Shown piece after piece: positions 34,194 to 44,915 of a stretch of 64,000 nucleotides of DNA; positions within the stretch are counted from its first letter, which is position 1; each line of letters starts with the position of its first letter. Made by a program: the position numbers and the translations under genes. Source of the stretch: Stomorhina lunata (taxonomy: Eukaryota; Arthropoda; Insecta; Diptera; Rhiniidae); contig OW121741.1 of assembly GCA_933228675.1 (NCBI GenBank), forward strand, positions 72,924,629-72,988,628, in the 5' to 3' direction. The notes under the pieces were generated by a model. That model was given only the letters and a program-made list of their open reading frames with translations, had not been told where the DNA came from and ran no database searches.

Positions 34194-34764
34194 AGGTACG
34201 GTCAGACTCATTAAACATTTAAATCAAATATTTTGAGTAAAATATTGTCAAAACAATATAATAAAAAATTTGTGGTCACACTTGCACATTTATTTGACGA
34301 TTTTTTTTATACAAAAAAAAATAGGTTTTATTTATGGTCACACTGAAGATTAAATATTTTCCCAAAAAATATTTGATCAAATTTTTTCAAAACAAAATTG
34401 TGTATCTAGCAATTTGTTTCTCATATTTGAGTTGTTGTTTCTCAAATTTGATGTTGTTATTTCTCAAATTTGATGTTGTTGTTTCTCAAATTTGATGTTG
34501 TTGTTTCTGTTTGAATAGTAAACAATACAAATGCTCAGCTGTTATTTGCCCCTGTTTGATGTTACAAAAATTTTGTAAGATTAAATAATTATTTGATCAA
34601 AATTTAATAAAATATTTGCTCTTGCGTGGTCACATTGGGAAAATTTTTATTTGCTGGCAAATGATTTTGTTTTGTTCAAATCAACATGTTTCTTGTTTGA
34701 ACCTCAAAAATATTTTGTGGTCAGACTACGAGGATCAAATATTTGATCAATGTGACCGTAGCTT
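34194..34764. mobile_element. MITE family M1, copy 1 (571 bp), TA flanked
   Basis: Left end AGGTACGGTCAGACTCATTAAACATTTAAATCAAATATTTTG, right end ...CAAATATTTGATCAATGTGACCGTAGCTT; ends are inverted with mismatches (TACGGTCA core). TA lies on both sides (34192-34193, 34765-34766). The middle holds about four to five units of a 24-bp repeat TTGTTGTTTCTCAAATTTGATG (34430-34510). A second copy is at 38548-39170. No coding capacity. Confidence 0.85.
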
Positions 34765-34787
34765 TAGGTGTGTTTAAGACTAAGGTA

Positions 34788-36022
34788 AAGGGTGTTTTTT
34801 TAGAGGTATAGAACTTCGAATTGAAATAAAACACAAGAAAATCGTTTTAATGTCCATCAATTTGGCTTTATTGGAAGGATAATTTTATGCCATTAATGTT
34901 TAAATATGATTTCGGGCATGTGGCCGCCGCGGCTGGCTCGAATAAAGCCAATTCTACAGGTCCAATTTTCAACTACCTTTTCGAGCATATGGGGCCGTAT
35001 GTTGGCAATAACGCCACGAATGTTGGCTTCCAAGTCCCCTAACGTTTCTGGTTTGTTGGCGTAGACGAGCGACTTCACATATCCCCAAAGAAAATAATCC
35101 AGTGGTGTCAAATCGCACGATCTTGGTGGCCAATTGACAGGTCCATTCCGCGAAATTATGCGCTCATCGAATGTTTCCTTCAATAAATCAATTGTGACGT
35201 GCGCTGTGTGGCATGTAGCGTCATCTTGTTGGAACCACAACTCATCCACATTCATGCCATCCAATTGGGGAACAAAATAGTCGGTTATCATGGCTCTATA
35301 CCGGTCTCCATTTATGATAACTGACTCTCCAGCATTATTTCGGAAGAAGTATGGTCCAATGACTCCACCAGCCCATAGAGCACACCAAACAGTCAGTTTT
35401 TGTGGATGTACTGGCGTCTCAGGGTCTCATGTGGATTCTCTTCACTCCAAATGCGGCAATTTTGCTTGTTGACGTAGCCATTCAACCAAAAACGAGCCTC
35501 ATCACTGAACAAAATTTTGCGATGAAAATCAGCATCGAGATCAATCTCATTTTCGGCCCATACACCAAAATCACGAAAATGCGCAAAATCTTCCATAAAG
35601 TTGATGGACAAAGCTCCAATTGCTGTGCACGGTGGCGAATCGATTCATTCGGGTCCTCTTCAACACTTTGCTCTACAGCGGCAATTGTTTCTTCGGTACG
35701 CACTGTTCGACGTCGCTGCGGATGCGTATTATCACATAGAGTAAACGTAGTGCGAAAACGATCCATGGTTAACCGAATTAATTGCTCTGATGGACGATTA
35801 TGTCGACCATAAAATGGACGGAGCTTGCGGTAAACTTCGCGTACTGAACCATTATTTTCGAAATAAATTTGCACGATTTGCAAGCGTTGTTCTTTTGTCA
35901 ACCTGCTCATGATGAAATGGCAAACCAAACTAAATATTAATCACTTGACAGCTGACAAAATGGCCGCCAGTTAAAAAAGTGATGCCAACTTGAAGTTCTA
36001 TACCTCAATAAAAAACACCCGA
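34788..36022 (-). mobile_element. DD41D mariner with both termini (1.2 kb), transposase frameshifted
   Basis: Terminal inverted repeats GGGTGTTTTTTTAGAGGTAT-AGAACTTC (34790-34817) and GAAGTTCTATACC-TCAATAAAAAACACCC (35992-36020) are nearly perfect. TA dinucleotides at 34786-34787 and 36023-36024 fit the mariner target duplication. The transposase runs leftwards from the ATG at 35910 (MSRLTKEQRLQIVQIYFENN, then RRTVRTEETIAAVEQSV and RHRAQQLELCPSTLWKILR). It shifts frame near 35590 with an apparent internal deletion, continues as ILFSDEARFWLNGYVNKQNC, shifts again near 35395-35410, and ends with GGVIGPYFFRNNAG, LWFQQDDATCHTA, WPPRSCDLTPLDYFLWG and MPEIIFKH (stop near 34893). All three Asp sites are intact with 41 residues between the last two. 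Best-preserved element of its family here. Confidence 0.93.
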
Positions 36023-36723
36023 TATAAATAATGTTCATTTTTGAAAATTAACTCCAAAACTATTCGTAATAAAGAAATTATATATTTTAGACATGTCCGT
36101 CAAATAAAACCCTGTCAGACCACACCTCTAACTTGTATTCACAAATATTCTAATCATATGAAAGGTCAAGCTTATGGCAGGTGTTTTGTAGTTTTTTAAA
36201 TTACACCAGAAAATTCTTGTAAAAAATGTCATTAAATTTAAATATAACGATTTTTATATTAATTTAAAGTAGTGGCAGGGAGTTTGTTTTTTGTTTGTTT
36301 GTTCTTCATGCTCCAAGTTTTGGCAGCGACCATTGCAACATGTGGAGAATGTCGTTATTGGCTTTTTTCAAGTGGCAAAATATTGCATGAAAATATACAA
36401 AAAAAAAAAGAACTTTGCTCCTAGACATTTCTACTTGTTTGTTGGATTATTTTTTGATACTTTACTATAAGTTTGTGAATTTTTTATAAAGGCAGATGCC
36501 CCGGCAGATCGAGCGTTGGCAATGTGACTCGAAAAGTGTTTGTCATAACTTCTTGTGGGTTTTAATACTTTAGTAGCTGGTTGACCGAGTTTTACGATAA
36601 GCATTTCGAGGAAAATTTTAAATATTTAACATGTTTTACCTAATAAAGTATATAAGTATATTAGAGTGACAGGAAAAATGTTTTTCAACGGAATATTCTG
36701 ACACTAGATCTAAAATATTAGTT
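36023..36723. other. No gene seen
   Basis: AT-rich flank; no frame, no shared repeat detected. Confidence 0.4.
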
Positions 36724-37267
36724 CTGAAAATTTGAGCCAAAACGTACAACGTTTTATTGTTGCGCATCGGATCCAACATTTAAGAGCCCATTTGTATGGG
36801 GAAAATGGGTAGTTTTTTTGTTTTGGAGAAATTTCAACTAAAAATAAACAGTTTTACTGTAGTGTATTGCACTAAGTTCCCAATTTATTACAATTATTTA
36901 TTATTGTATTAAAAAGTTTTTTGATAAAACCAAAAAATATTGGTGGGGAAACCTTTCCTCGACGAATTTCGATGGTTGATTAGGCCATCTTTTCAGAAAA
37001 TGTTGGTACATATACTTAGGCGCATTTTCATGGATGAATTTTCGGGGCAAAATGGAAGAACTCTAAAACTACTTAATGGATTTTTGTTTTTGTCTATTTA
37101 AAATAAAGCTGTTTTAATATTCTATTATTTTTCTTTTAAAAATTGTTTATTTTTAGTTGAAATTTCTCGGAAACAAAAAAAATCCATTTTCCCCATACAA
37201 ATGAGCTATTAAACTTTGAACCCGATGCGCGCCCTTAGAACATTGTCCGATTTGGCTCAAATTTTCT
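36724..37267. mobile_element. Inverted-repeat (foldback-like) element, ~545 bp
   Basis: Left arm 36724-36856 and right arm 37140-37267 are inverted copies: TGAAAATTTGAGCCAAAACG against GTCCGATTTGGCTCAAATTTTC, GCGCATCGG against CCGATGCGC, CCCATTTGTATGGGGAAAATGG against CCATTTTCCCCATACAAATG, GAGAAATTTCAACTAAAAATAAAC against GTTTATTTTTAGTTGAAATTTCTC. A related end fragment is at 10676. No open frame. Confidence 0.8.
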
Positions 37268-37394
37268 TACATACAAAAAATCGTGCACCTTAGTGCAATA
37301 GTTGAACCGTAACTCCCCCCAGAAATGTTCTACGTAGCATATTCCCCTTATGTGTCGCATACGCCCACAAAGTGTTAAACCGTATAACCGTATT

Positions 37395-37870
37395 TACTTT
37401 TTTTCATATTAGAAAATTATACTTTTTTCTCAGGCAGGTTCCAAAATTCATTTTTTAATTTTTTGAAAATTTTGTTCAACAAATATTACAAATAATACCT
37501 GCGATTTGAAATCGTACAATTTCGCAAAATTGTTAAATTTGTGCCAATGTTCAACATTAATAAAAGTAATCGTGAATAATTTGCCTCTGCCTATTTGATT
37601 GTTTTTAATATTGGAAAAGTTTAACCCTTTCTTTCCTTGGGTTAAAGGTCATAATATGTGACAGCGCATATAGAAAGGGACCTAAGGGTAAAAACGGTTT
37701 TGTTCAGGAGAGTTATTTTAAAGATTTAAACATTATTTTTTCATCTTATTTTTTACCCTTAGTTCCCTTTCTCTATGCGCGCAAAATACCCTTAGGCTCC
37801 TTTCTCTATGAGCTGTCACATACAGAGTTTTTTCATTTTCTATAGGAAAATAAGTATGACTTCGGGTAAC
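37395..37870 (+). repeat. Dispersed repeat R5, copy 1
   Basis: Shares TTTTTTCATATTAGAAAATT-CACTTTTTTCTCAGGC-like and CATTTTTTAATTTTTTGAAAATTTTGTTCAACAAATATTACAAATAAT with 49262-49700, then TATTGGAAAAGTTTAACCCTTTCT and, after a MITE, TTTTTCATTTTCTATAGGAAAAT. Confidence 0.75.
37656..37821. mobile_element. MITE M2, 166 bp, inside R5
   Basis: ATGTGACAGCGCATATAGAAAGGGACCTAAGGGTA (from 37656) is inverted at the right as TACCCTTAGTTCCCTTTCTCTATGCGCGC...and again ...ATGAGCTGTCACAT (ending 37821). The R5 copy at 49.65 kb reads straight across this position (GTCAAAGGTCAACATTTGAAGTTTTTCATTTTCC), giving the unfilled state. Confidence 0.8.
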
Positions 37871-37879
37871 TCTAGCACC

Positions 37880-38540
37880 TTTTGTGAACCCCTATGTTTG
37901 TTTACATAACCGCCGAATTCAAGATGGGTCTTATCACTAAAAATGCTTTGTTTTTGTAAATCCGATAGTAAATTTTGAAAATAAAATTTGTTTGTTCAGA
38001 AGTTTGGCATTCCATGGTTAAAATTTTACATCTTTTTACCAAACAAGTGTCAAAGAAAACCTGCTCAGTTTTTGACATTTTATAATTTGATCCCAAATTT
38101 ACTTTCTAACCTCAAATTTGCCTACTCGGTACAAACATTTTCTTTTGACTTATTATATTGAAACCATTTCCTTTGGGTCTTATGGGACAAATGTAGATCG
38201 ATTGCAATGAATATTAAGAGCAATTTTTCGAAAAAATACGGGCCAATGATTACGCCTGACCAAAAACCACCCCATACAGTCACTTTCCTTTAAATGTAAT
38301 GTTTTTTCGAGGACTGTTTTTTAGATTTTGTGAGCCCCATATTCGGCAATTTTGTTTGTTTATATGGCCGCCTGATTTAAAATGGGCCTCATTACTAAAG
38401 ATGCGTTGGTTTTGTTAAATTGTTCAGAGTGTAACGTTCCATGATTAAAGTTTTACTAAATAAATGTCTATATTTCATCATTTGACAGCCGATTTACTTC
38501 CATACCTCTAATTTGCCTACCATGTACAAACATTTTCTCT
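37880..38540 (-). pseudogene. Two adjacent remnants of DD41D mariner
   Basis: Minus-strand fragments in tandem. The first (about 37895-37965) reads SIFSDKTHLEFGGYVNKH. The second (about 38225-38400) reads IFSNEAHFKSGGHINKQNCR, IWGSQN, then VTVWGGFWSGVIIGPYFFEK. Both carry the FSDEAHF...GGYVNKQNCRIWG signature of the 34.8 kb family, with the first Asp kept in one and Asn in the other. Flanking CCTACTCGGTACAAACATTTTC and CCTACCATGTACAAACATTTTC show the unit itself is duplicated. Confidence 0.75.
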
Positions 38541-38547
38541 TGACTTA

Positions 38548-39170
38548 AGGTACTGTCAGACTCATTAAACATTTAAATCAAATATTTTGAGTAAAATATT
38601 GTCAAAACAATATAATAAAAAATTTGTGGTCACACTTGCACATTTATTTGACGATTTTTATTTGATAAAATACAGAAAAAATATGTTCAAAGTATAAACA
38701 AAAAAACTGGTTTTATTTATGGTCACACTGAAGATTAAATATTTTCCCAAAAAATATTTGATCAAATTTTTTCAAAACAAAATTGTGTATCTGGCAATTT
38801 GTTTCTCATATTTGAGTTGTTGTTTCTCAAATTTGATGTTGTTGTTTCTCAAAATTGATGTTATTGTTTCTCAAATTTGATGTTGTTGTTTCTGTTTGAA
38901 TAGTAAACAATACAAATGCTCAGCTGTTATTTGCCCCTATTTGATGTTACAAAAATTTTGTAAGATTAAATAATTATTTGATCAAAATTTAATAAAATAT
39001 TTGCTCTTGAGTGGTCACGTTAGGAAAATTTTTATTTGCTGGCAAATGATTTTGTTTTGTTCAAATCAACATGTTTCTTGTTTGAACCTCAAAAATATTT
39101 TGTGGTCAGACTACGAGGATCAAATATTTGATAATTTCGATTAAATGTTTAATCAATGTGACCGTAGCTT
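38548..39170. mobile_element. MITE family M1, copy 2 (623 bp), TA flanked
   Basis: Same ends as 34194-34764 (AGGTACTGTCAGACTCATTAAACATTTAAA...ATTAAATGTTTAATCAATGTGACCGTAGCTT). Copy 2 keeps the inner part of the right terminal repeat, so the inverted pairing is longer. TA at 38546-38547 and 39171-39172. Flanks TTTTCTCTTGACTTA and TATGTATATTGAAAGCACTTCCTTTGGGTC are joined at 38138-38175 (TTTTCTTTTGACTTATTATATTGAAACCATTTCC), which is the empty paralogous site. Confidence 0.88.
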
Positions 39171-39172
39171 TA

Positions 39173-39260
39173 TGTATATTGAAAGCACTTCCTTTGGGTC
39201 TTATGGGACAAATGTAAATCGATTTTTCAATGAAAGAATTTATACATCGGCAGCGTGTTA
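39173..39260 (-). pseudogene. Continuation of the duplicated mariner-remnant unit
   Basis: CTTCCTTTGGGTCTTATGGGACAAATGT repeats the sequence at 38167-38195 downstream of MITE M1 copy 2. Not interpretable as protein. Confidence 0.5.
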
Positions 39261-39323
39261 TTGTACAGTGCTGTTGTTATTAATTATTTTAATAGAAATA
39301 TTTACAGAAAGTTATGTTAACAT

Positions 39324-39450
39324 GACTGGGGCTTGAACCCAGTCATAATTTGTATGTTAAGCTTACTTGTTGATATACTTGCAACTATTTCCCAGCACTC
39401 ACTAGATTAGAGGCATTTTTTTTTGTCATTACTAGGATTCGAAACAGTCT
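39324..39450 (-). mobile_element. Possible tRNA-like SINE fragment
   Basis: GACTGGGGCTTGAACCCAGTC (39324-39344) is, on the minus strand, a perfect T-arm: a stem closing a TTCAAGC loop with a B-box-like GGGTTCAAGCCCC. A weak A-box-like TAATCTAGTGAGTGC lies at about 39399-39413. A second B-box-like GTTTCGAATCCTAG is at 39433-39446. No complete tRNA can be drawn. A tRNA-derived SINE is plausible but unproven. Confidence 0.35.
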
Positions 39451-39656
39451 TTTAAAATTTTATTCGATTACCAAGGCTAGAACTGCAGGGATTTACATGA
39501 CGGTGAAAGAGTGTAGGAATGTGCAGTTACTTACTACATGAATGTAAAGAGAGTAAATTGTTTTTTGAAAGCCAGTCATACAGTATTAAAAATGAATTTA
39601 ACACACACACAATCATATATGTGTGGGGCAAGTATTTCATATTTTCAACACAGTTA

Positions 39657-40480
39657 TCCCAGTAAGAACAGTGTCAAGCGTTTGAAATATGATGACTTTT
39701 ACATTTGATATCAAACGTTTTTTTCAAACTTTTTTCAAACCTGAACAGATGTTTGAGATTCACATTCATTTTCAAATGAGGGTTCATTTCAGAATAAACG
39801 TTTGAAAAATGATAGTTTCTCAAATTGAGAATAAAGGTTATTCTCAAATCATTATCAAACCCTAAGATGATTTGAGAATAATTTTAAAAATGGTGTTTTA
39901 TAAATTTGATATCAAACCTTATTTCAAACTTTTTTCAAACGTTAAAAAAAAATTATTTATATAAAAAAAATTAATGTTTAAGATATTTTAATAGAGTGGC
40001 ATTGTATTTCAAAGAAAATCGTTATTTCTTTCGGATTTTTTAAAATTGATCCATATTTGACCATAAAACCTTGCTTAAAAAATGTCAAGTTTAAAAATTT
40101 AATAATATTCATATGCATAAGTAAATTTTCTTTGTTTTTAATTTTTTTTACCTAACAATAAAAAATGATATTTTAAGCAAAAGAATTCAAATATGATGCA
40201 CCGTTTTCAAAAACAAAATAAATAAACTCAAAAATACAACGCCATTTTATTTATGTTCCACATGTAGATGATATCCACATTTGAAAAACCTTTGAGAATG
40301 AGGTTTGATAATGATTTGAGAATAAAGGCATTTCTCAATTAGAGAATAAAGTCCCATTTTTGTTGAGAACGCTATTATTCTCAAATCAGTATCAAATCAG
40401 TATCAAACGTTTGACCTTTGAAAAAAGATTTATTTTCAAATCATCCTCAATTTGAGAATAGACCTTTTTTCGTACTGGGA
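39657..40480. mobile_element. Inverted-repeat element M3, copy 1 (824 bp)
   Basis: Ends TCCCAGTAAGAACAGTGTCAA and ...GACCTTTTTTCGTACTGGGA are inverted at their tips (TCCCAGTA/TACTGGGA). The interior is packed with short words and their complements (GTTTGAAAAATGATAGTTTC, CTCAAATTGAGAATAA, AAATTTGATATCAAACC, GTTTGATAATGATTTGAGAA), so it is largely self-complementary. A second copy begins at 63237 and is cut by the window end. No open frame. Confidence 0.8.
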
Positions 40481-41245
40481 TGTTAAAGAATCAATTCTTA
40501 AATTATAAATTCTGGCATAACGATGGAAGAGTAATTTTAAATTTGAAACCGAATTCTATATATAAAGATATATTAATAAAGGGAACATTTTCGAAGTTTA
40601 TAAACATCAAATCATGCTACTTTATGTCTATTTATTGTACGACTAACTGTGTATAGAATTTATCATTCTAAAACAGTAATGTTCACTCTTTGATTTTTCT
40701 AATGCCTGTGATAGGAAAATTAATTTTCTCTTACTCTCACACAAATTAGAGATAAAATTATAAATTTATACTCCTGCACTATTAGAGGTTTTTAAATAAA
40801 ATTTTGTAAGAAAAAAACATTCAAACAAAATATTTTTAATAAATGTCTGATATAAGAATTTTCTAAATTATATATTTTTTTCACAAGAGCTTAATACTAT
40901 CAAAAATATTAATGCATTGGCTTTTCCAATCCTGACTAAATTGTCCCAACTAACTTGTTTCTCTGCTCGCACATAAACGCAAAAATGTTCATGAGTAAGT
41001 GCTTACCACTGTTCTAAAAGAATTCATCACACGAAAAAACCCCATTTAATAATATATTAATAAAAACAAACTTATTCGTCATACTCTAACAATATAAAGA
41101 AAAATCTAATAAATATTTATAAACTTATATTTTTCAATAACTACAAAGAGTAACCATAAAGTACCCAGCAGGAAAAATAAACTTTTTCGCGGCCTTCTAA
41201 GAGATAATTTCGTGTTTCTGTTTCCGATATTTTAGGAATGGGCTA
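40481..41245. other. No gene seen
   Basis: AT-rich, no shared repeat detected. Confidence 0.4.
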
Positions 41246-42506
41246 AAGAGTGTTCTAAAAAAAATATGCATTTACTATTTTAGACAAAATTTATCGATAG
41301 TGCAAGAAATAATTTATTTTTTGATCAAGTTAGTTTCTATAGATATGTCAGATACTATTATTTTAGAAATTATTAATTTTCAATAGTTATTTCAATCAAA
41401 ATGGACTGCGAAAAAAAAGTTCGTGAAAATATAATTAAAACTTTTCAAAAAAATCCGTCATGGACTTTTAAAAAAATAGCTAAAAATTTGAAAGTTGACC
41501 CTCGAACGGTTTCTAATGCCATCAGACGGTATAAGGAAAACCTGAGCATTGAAAGAAAACCTGGATCAGGGAGGAAAAAAGGTCCTACAGATATTGGTAA
41601 GGCAAAAGAAGTCGAGCGACTCTTTCGAAGAGCGCCTAACACTTCTTTAAGAAAAGCAGCTCGTACGGTGAAATGTTCTACGAATTTTGCACATAGAGTC
41701 AAAGCTTATGCTGGACTGAAGACATACAAAGTCCAAAAGCAAAAAAACGAGCGAAAAAATTGAAGTCTGATTTTATAAAAAAATACACCTCTTGTGTGAT
41801 GGATGATGAAACATACGTACTGGCAGACTTTTCTCAACTTCCTGGTCAAGATTTTTATGTTGCTGATAAACGGGGCAATGTTCGGCAAGATTTTCGCATA
41901 AAAAAACAAACAAAAATCCCTAAGAAGTTTCTCGTGTGGCAAGCTATTTGCAGTTGTGGCAAAAGAAGTAAAGTATTTGTGGCATCTGGCACAATAAACA
42001 CAGAAATTTATATAAAGGAGTGCCTACAAAAACGCTTGTTACCCTTTTTAAGAGAGCACAGAGTGACTACATTTTTTTGGCCCGATTTGGCATCATGCCA
42101 TTATGGAAAAAAGGCACTTGAGTGGTACTCAAAGAATAATCATTTTTGTACCACGAGATGCAAATCCACCTAACTGTCCAGAACTTCGGCCTGTGGAAAG
42201 GTATTGGGCTCTGGTAAAAAAGGAATTGAAGAACACAGGAAAGATTTCCAAGAACATGTCCGATTTTAAGCGCAGGTGGAACACATGCTCCAAAAAGGTA
42301 TCAGAAGCAACTGTAAAATCTTTAATGGGAGGGTTTCCGAAAAAAGTCGGTAATTTTGCAAAACCCGAGTACTAAGTAAACATTTTAATGCTAAATGATT
42401 TTGTATAATATGTCATTATATTTGCGTATTTTGTAGAGTTTTTATATTAAAAGGTTTGATTTTTATTTAAGAAAATCCAACTACAAATTTTATTTAGAGC
42501 ACTCTT
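41246..42506 (+). mobile_element. Tc1-like element with 36-residue D-E spacing, 1.26 kb
   Basis: Ends AAGAGTGTTCTAAA and TTTAGAGCACTCTT are inverted and flanked by TA (41244-41245, 42507-42508). The transposase starts at ATG 41401. Its N-terminal helix-turn-helix pair reads WTFKKIAKNLKVDPRTVSNA and TSLRKAARTVKCSTNFAHRV, with a GSGRKKG hinge. A frameshift near 41740-41755 leads to CVMDDETYV (first Asp), FLVWQAICSCGK and FFWPDLASCHY (second Asp). A one-base gain in a T run near 42145 leads to PRDANPPNCPELRPVERYWA with the final Glu. Thirty-six residues separate the second Asp and the Glu, unlike DD34E Tc1 and close to the DD36E/DD37E groups. The stop is at 42375. About 324 codons in total, near full length, so only two small indels seem to disable it. 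Confidence 0.92.
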
Positions 42507-43294
42507 TAGATATCATTATTTACTTAGTAAATAGCTTGTTTAACTATAAAACGTATGAATTAAAGGTCTTAATATTTTCCCGCAAACGTATTGCTGCTCA
42601 TTTATTGCGACATTGTTTTAAGTCAAAAATATACAAGTTTTGGTACAGAAATTTCTAAATTTGACAATTATTTTTGTATAACTTATGACTTTATTGCAAC
42701 AAATGAGATTTTTTTACTTTATATAATAGAATATTTAACAATATTGTAGTTTTTTGTTGACGTTAAGCTGCAGGAACTTGAAAGAAAATTTTTGAAATAT
42801 ACTTTATTTTCTTCCAAATATATAGTATATGTATGAAATATCTAAAACTGACTATGAAAAAATTGATATAAAAGCCAATGAAGTATAAAGAGCAGATAAG
42901 GAATGAAATCGATTAAATGTTTAACCCTTTTAGACCCAGCCACAACAAATAAAATAAAATTAAGACAAATACATTTTTTAAGGTTTTAAAGGATTATTCA
43001 AATATATACCCATTTTTAAACATTTTTCTTCTTTATATGATAGATGTTTAATTTATGTTAGTTGGACAGAAATTGGCTCAGAAAGTGATTCTAATAACAC
43101 ACATTTTGGTAAAGTGTATTTATATCAAGTTATATCTTGGGAAATTTTTTCTGTTTTTCGTCTGGTGATCTTCCTAAGCTCTGCCTCGTTTATCAAAATC
43201 ATACAAATCTTTGTACGAAAGTTGTAAAAAATATGTCTGTTATATCATTCATCACACAAAAGTTATTTTTTATACCCTTTTTCAACATACATTT
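42507..43294. other. No gene seen
   Basis: AT-rich; nothing recognised. Confidence 0.4.
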
Positions 43295-43550
43295 CGTTAC
43301 TTTAATATAGAAAAGCCCTAACTAATATTTTTCTTACATTACAGGAGAGGGAAAATAAACTAGATAAAATCTTAAATTTTGAAGATACAAACATTTTTTA
43401 AACGCAGTTTTTTACTAAATTCTCTGAAGGATTTAATGCCATAATAATGTTTTTTGAAATTAAAATGTTTTTATAAAATTACATAAGTTAAAGCTTTCAA
43501 AAGCAATTTGAATGAAAAACGACTTAGGGCCTTTCTATATTAAAGTAACG
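43295..43550. mobile_element. MITE M4, 256 bp
   Basis: Ends CGTTACTTTAATATAGAAAA-GCCCTAACT and its inverse ...TTAGGGCCTTTCTATATTAAAGTAACG. Flanked by ATTT (43291-43294) and ATAT (43551-43554), compatible with a 4-bp target duplication with one change. Shares the arrangement CGTT + 9 nt + TAGAAA(A/G)GCCCTAACT with the 25.07-26.52 kb element. Confidence 0.85.
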
Positions 43551-44393
43551 ATATATCGAATGTGGATATTGGGTTTCTGTAAATGTTCCATGATAATTAG
43601 CCAATATTTGACCATAGCTTCCATACTAGACCCGTTGTCGGAAATGACACAAATAAATACTGAGATTTTATAAACAGTACATAAATATTTTTAAATGTGC
43701 AAAGATTTAAATATTTTTAATAGCAGTAGGCTTTGATATAAATGTACATTATAAACAAAAAAAAAATATGTAAAGAATCCTAAAGTTATATTGTGCAGAA
43801 ATGGATAATCGCAGCTTGTTCGTGCTCAATTCACAGAATCTCACCCCTTAAATTTCCCTCTCGTGGCACAAATATTGAACATGAAATTACCTCTTTCCAT
43901 AGTGACATGATGTCTAATCGTCTCAAAATTTTGTAGGCACTCAGTGTTGTCTCAAAAGTCGTTTTTGTAGACACTCTGTTTTATAAATTTCTGTGTTTAT
44001 CATGGTTGATGCATTTGTGGCTCATTTTGTCACAACTGCAAATTGCTTGCTACTCAAGAAATTTTTTGGGAAATTTTCTTGTCCTCCTGAATCAGCAACA
44101 TAAATTTCTTGGCTCGGAAGTTGTTATAGAGGAAGTTCGGGTAATGTGGTATACCTATTGATTTTTAGATAGACAAAATTTTTATTTTTTTGTCCGATTT
44201 TAAACGAAATATCAATCGAAAATTAATTTAATTTTGACTGTATATTTTATTCGGAACACTCACTAAATAATAAACAAAAATTTAAGAATTTCATAGAAAG
44301 GAATTTTAAATGGGTAATGTAAACATTAAAAATTCATTTTTTTTTCGATAGAATTGTCTTTATTTATCAAGCCAATTTTAAATTTAACTTTAA
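43551..44393. other. No gene seen
   Basis: At 44138-44165 GGGTAATGTGGTATACCTATT recurs at 63022-63042, a short dispersed repeat. The rest is unrecognised. Confidence 0.4.
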
Positions 44394-44915
44394 TGCTTTA
44401 AACACAATGACGACAGCAGGCTACAAGAACACCGACTACAAAAGCGGTTGGATACAATCGTCGTCTCGAAGTCAGCTACTTAATTATATGTTAGACGGCA
44501 GCTGTTTAAAAGTGGTGCCAATACCGCGTTTAAAAGATGATAGAAATGACATAAATTCATTTTTGTAATTGACCTCCGATATCAACAGTTTCCCTGTACC
44601 TGTTAGTATTTCTAAATCATAAAATTTTTATAGAAAGATTTTGGTGTGATCTCTTATAGTTGGAGAGTTATAGGCTTTTTAAATTTGAAGAAAGATTTTG
44701 GTGTGATCTCTTATCTCTTAGGCTTTTTAAATTTCAAGAATAATACGACATAACTTTAGAAGTTTATATCCGATATTAACTTTTTTTGTATCAAACTAAA
44801 AATACTGACTTTTTTATAGTAATGCGCATATTTTAAAACAATAAATATATATGTAAGTAATGAATTTTATACAGGACATCCTGGGCCTTTATATAACCTA
44901 AACTACGTAGCTCTA

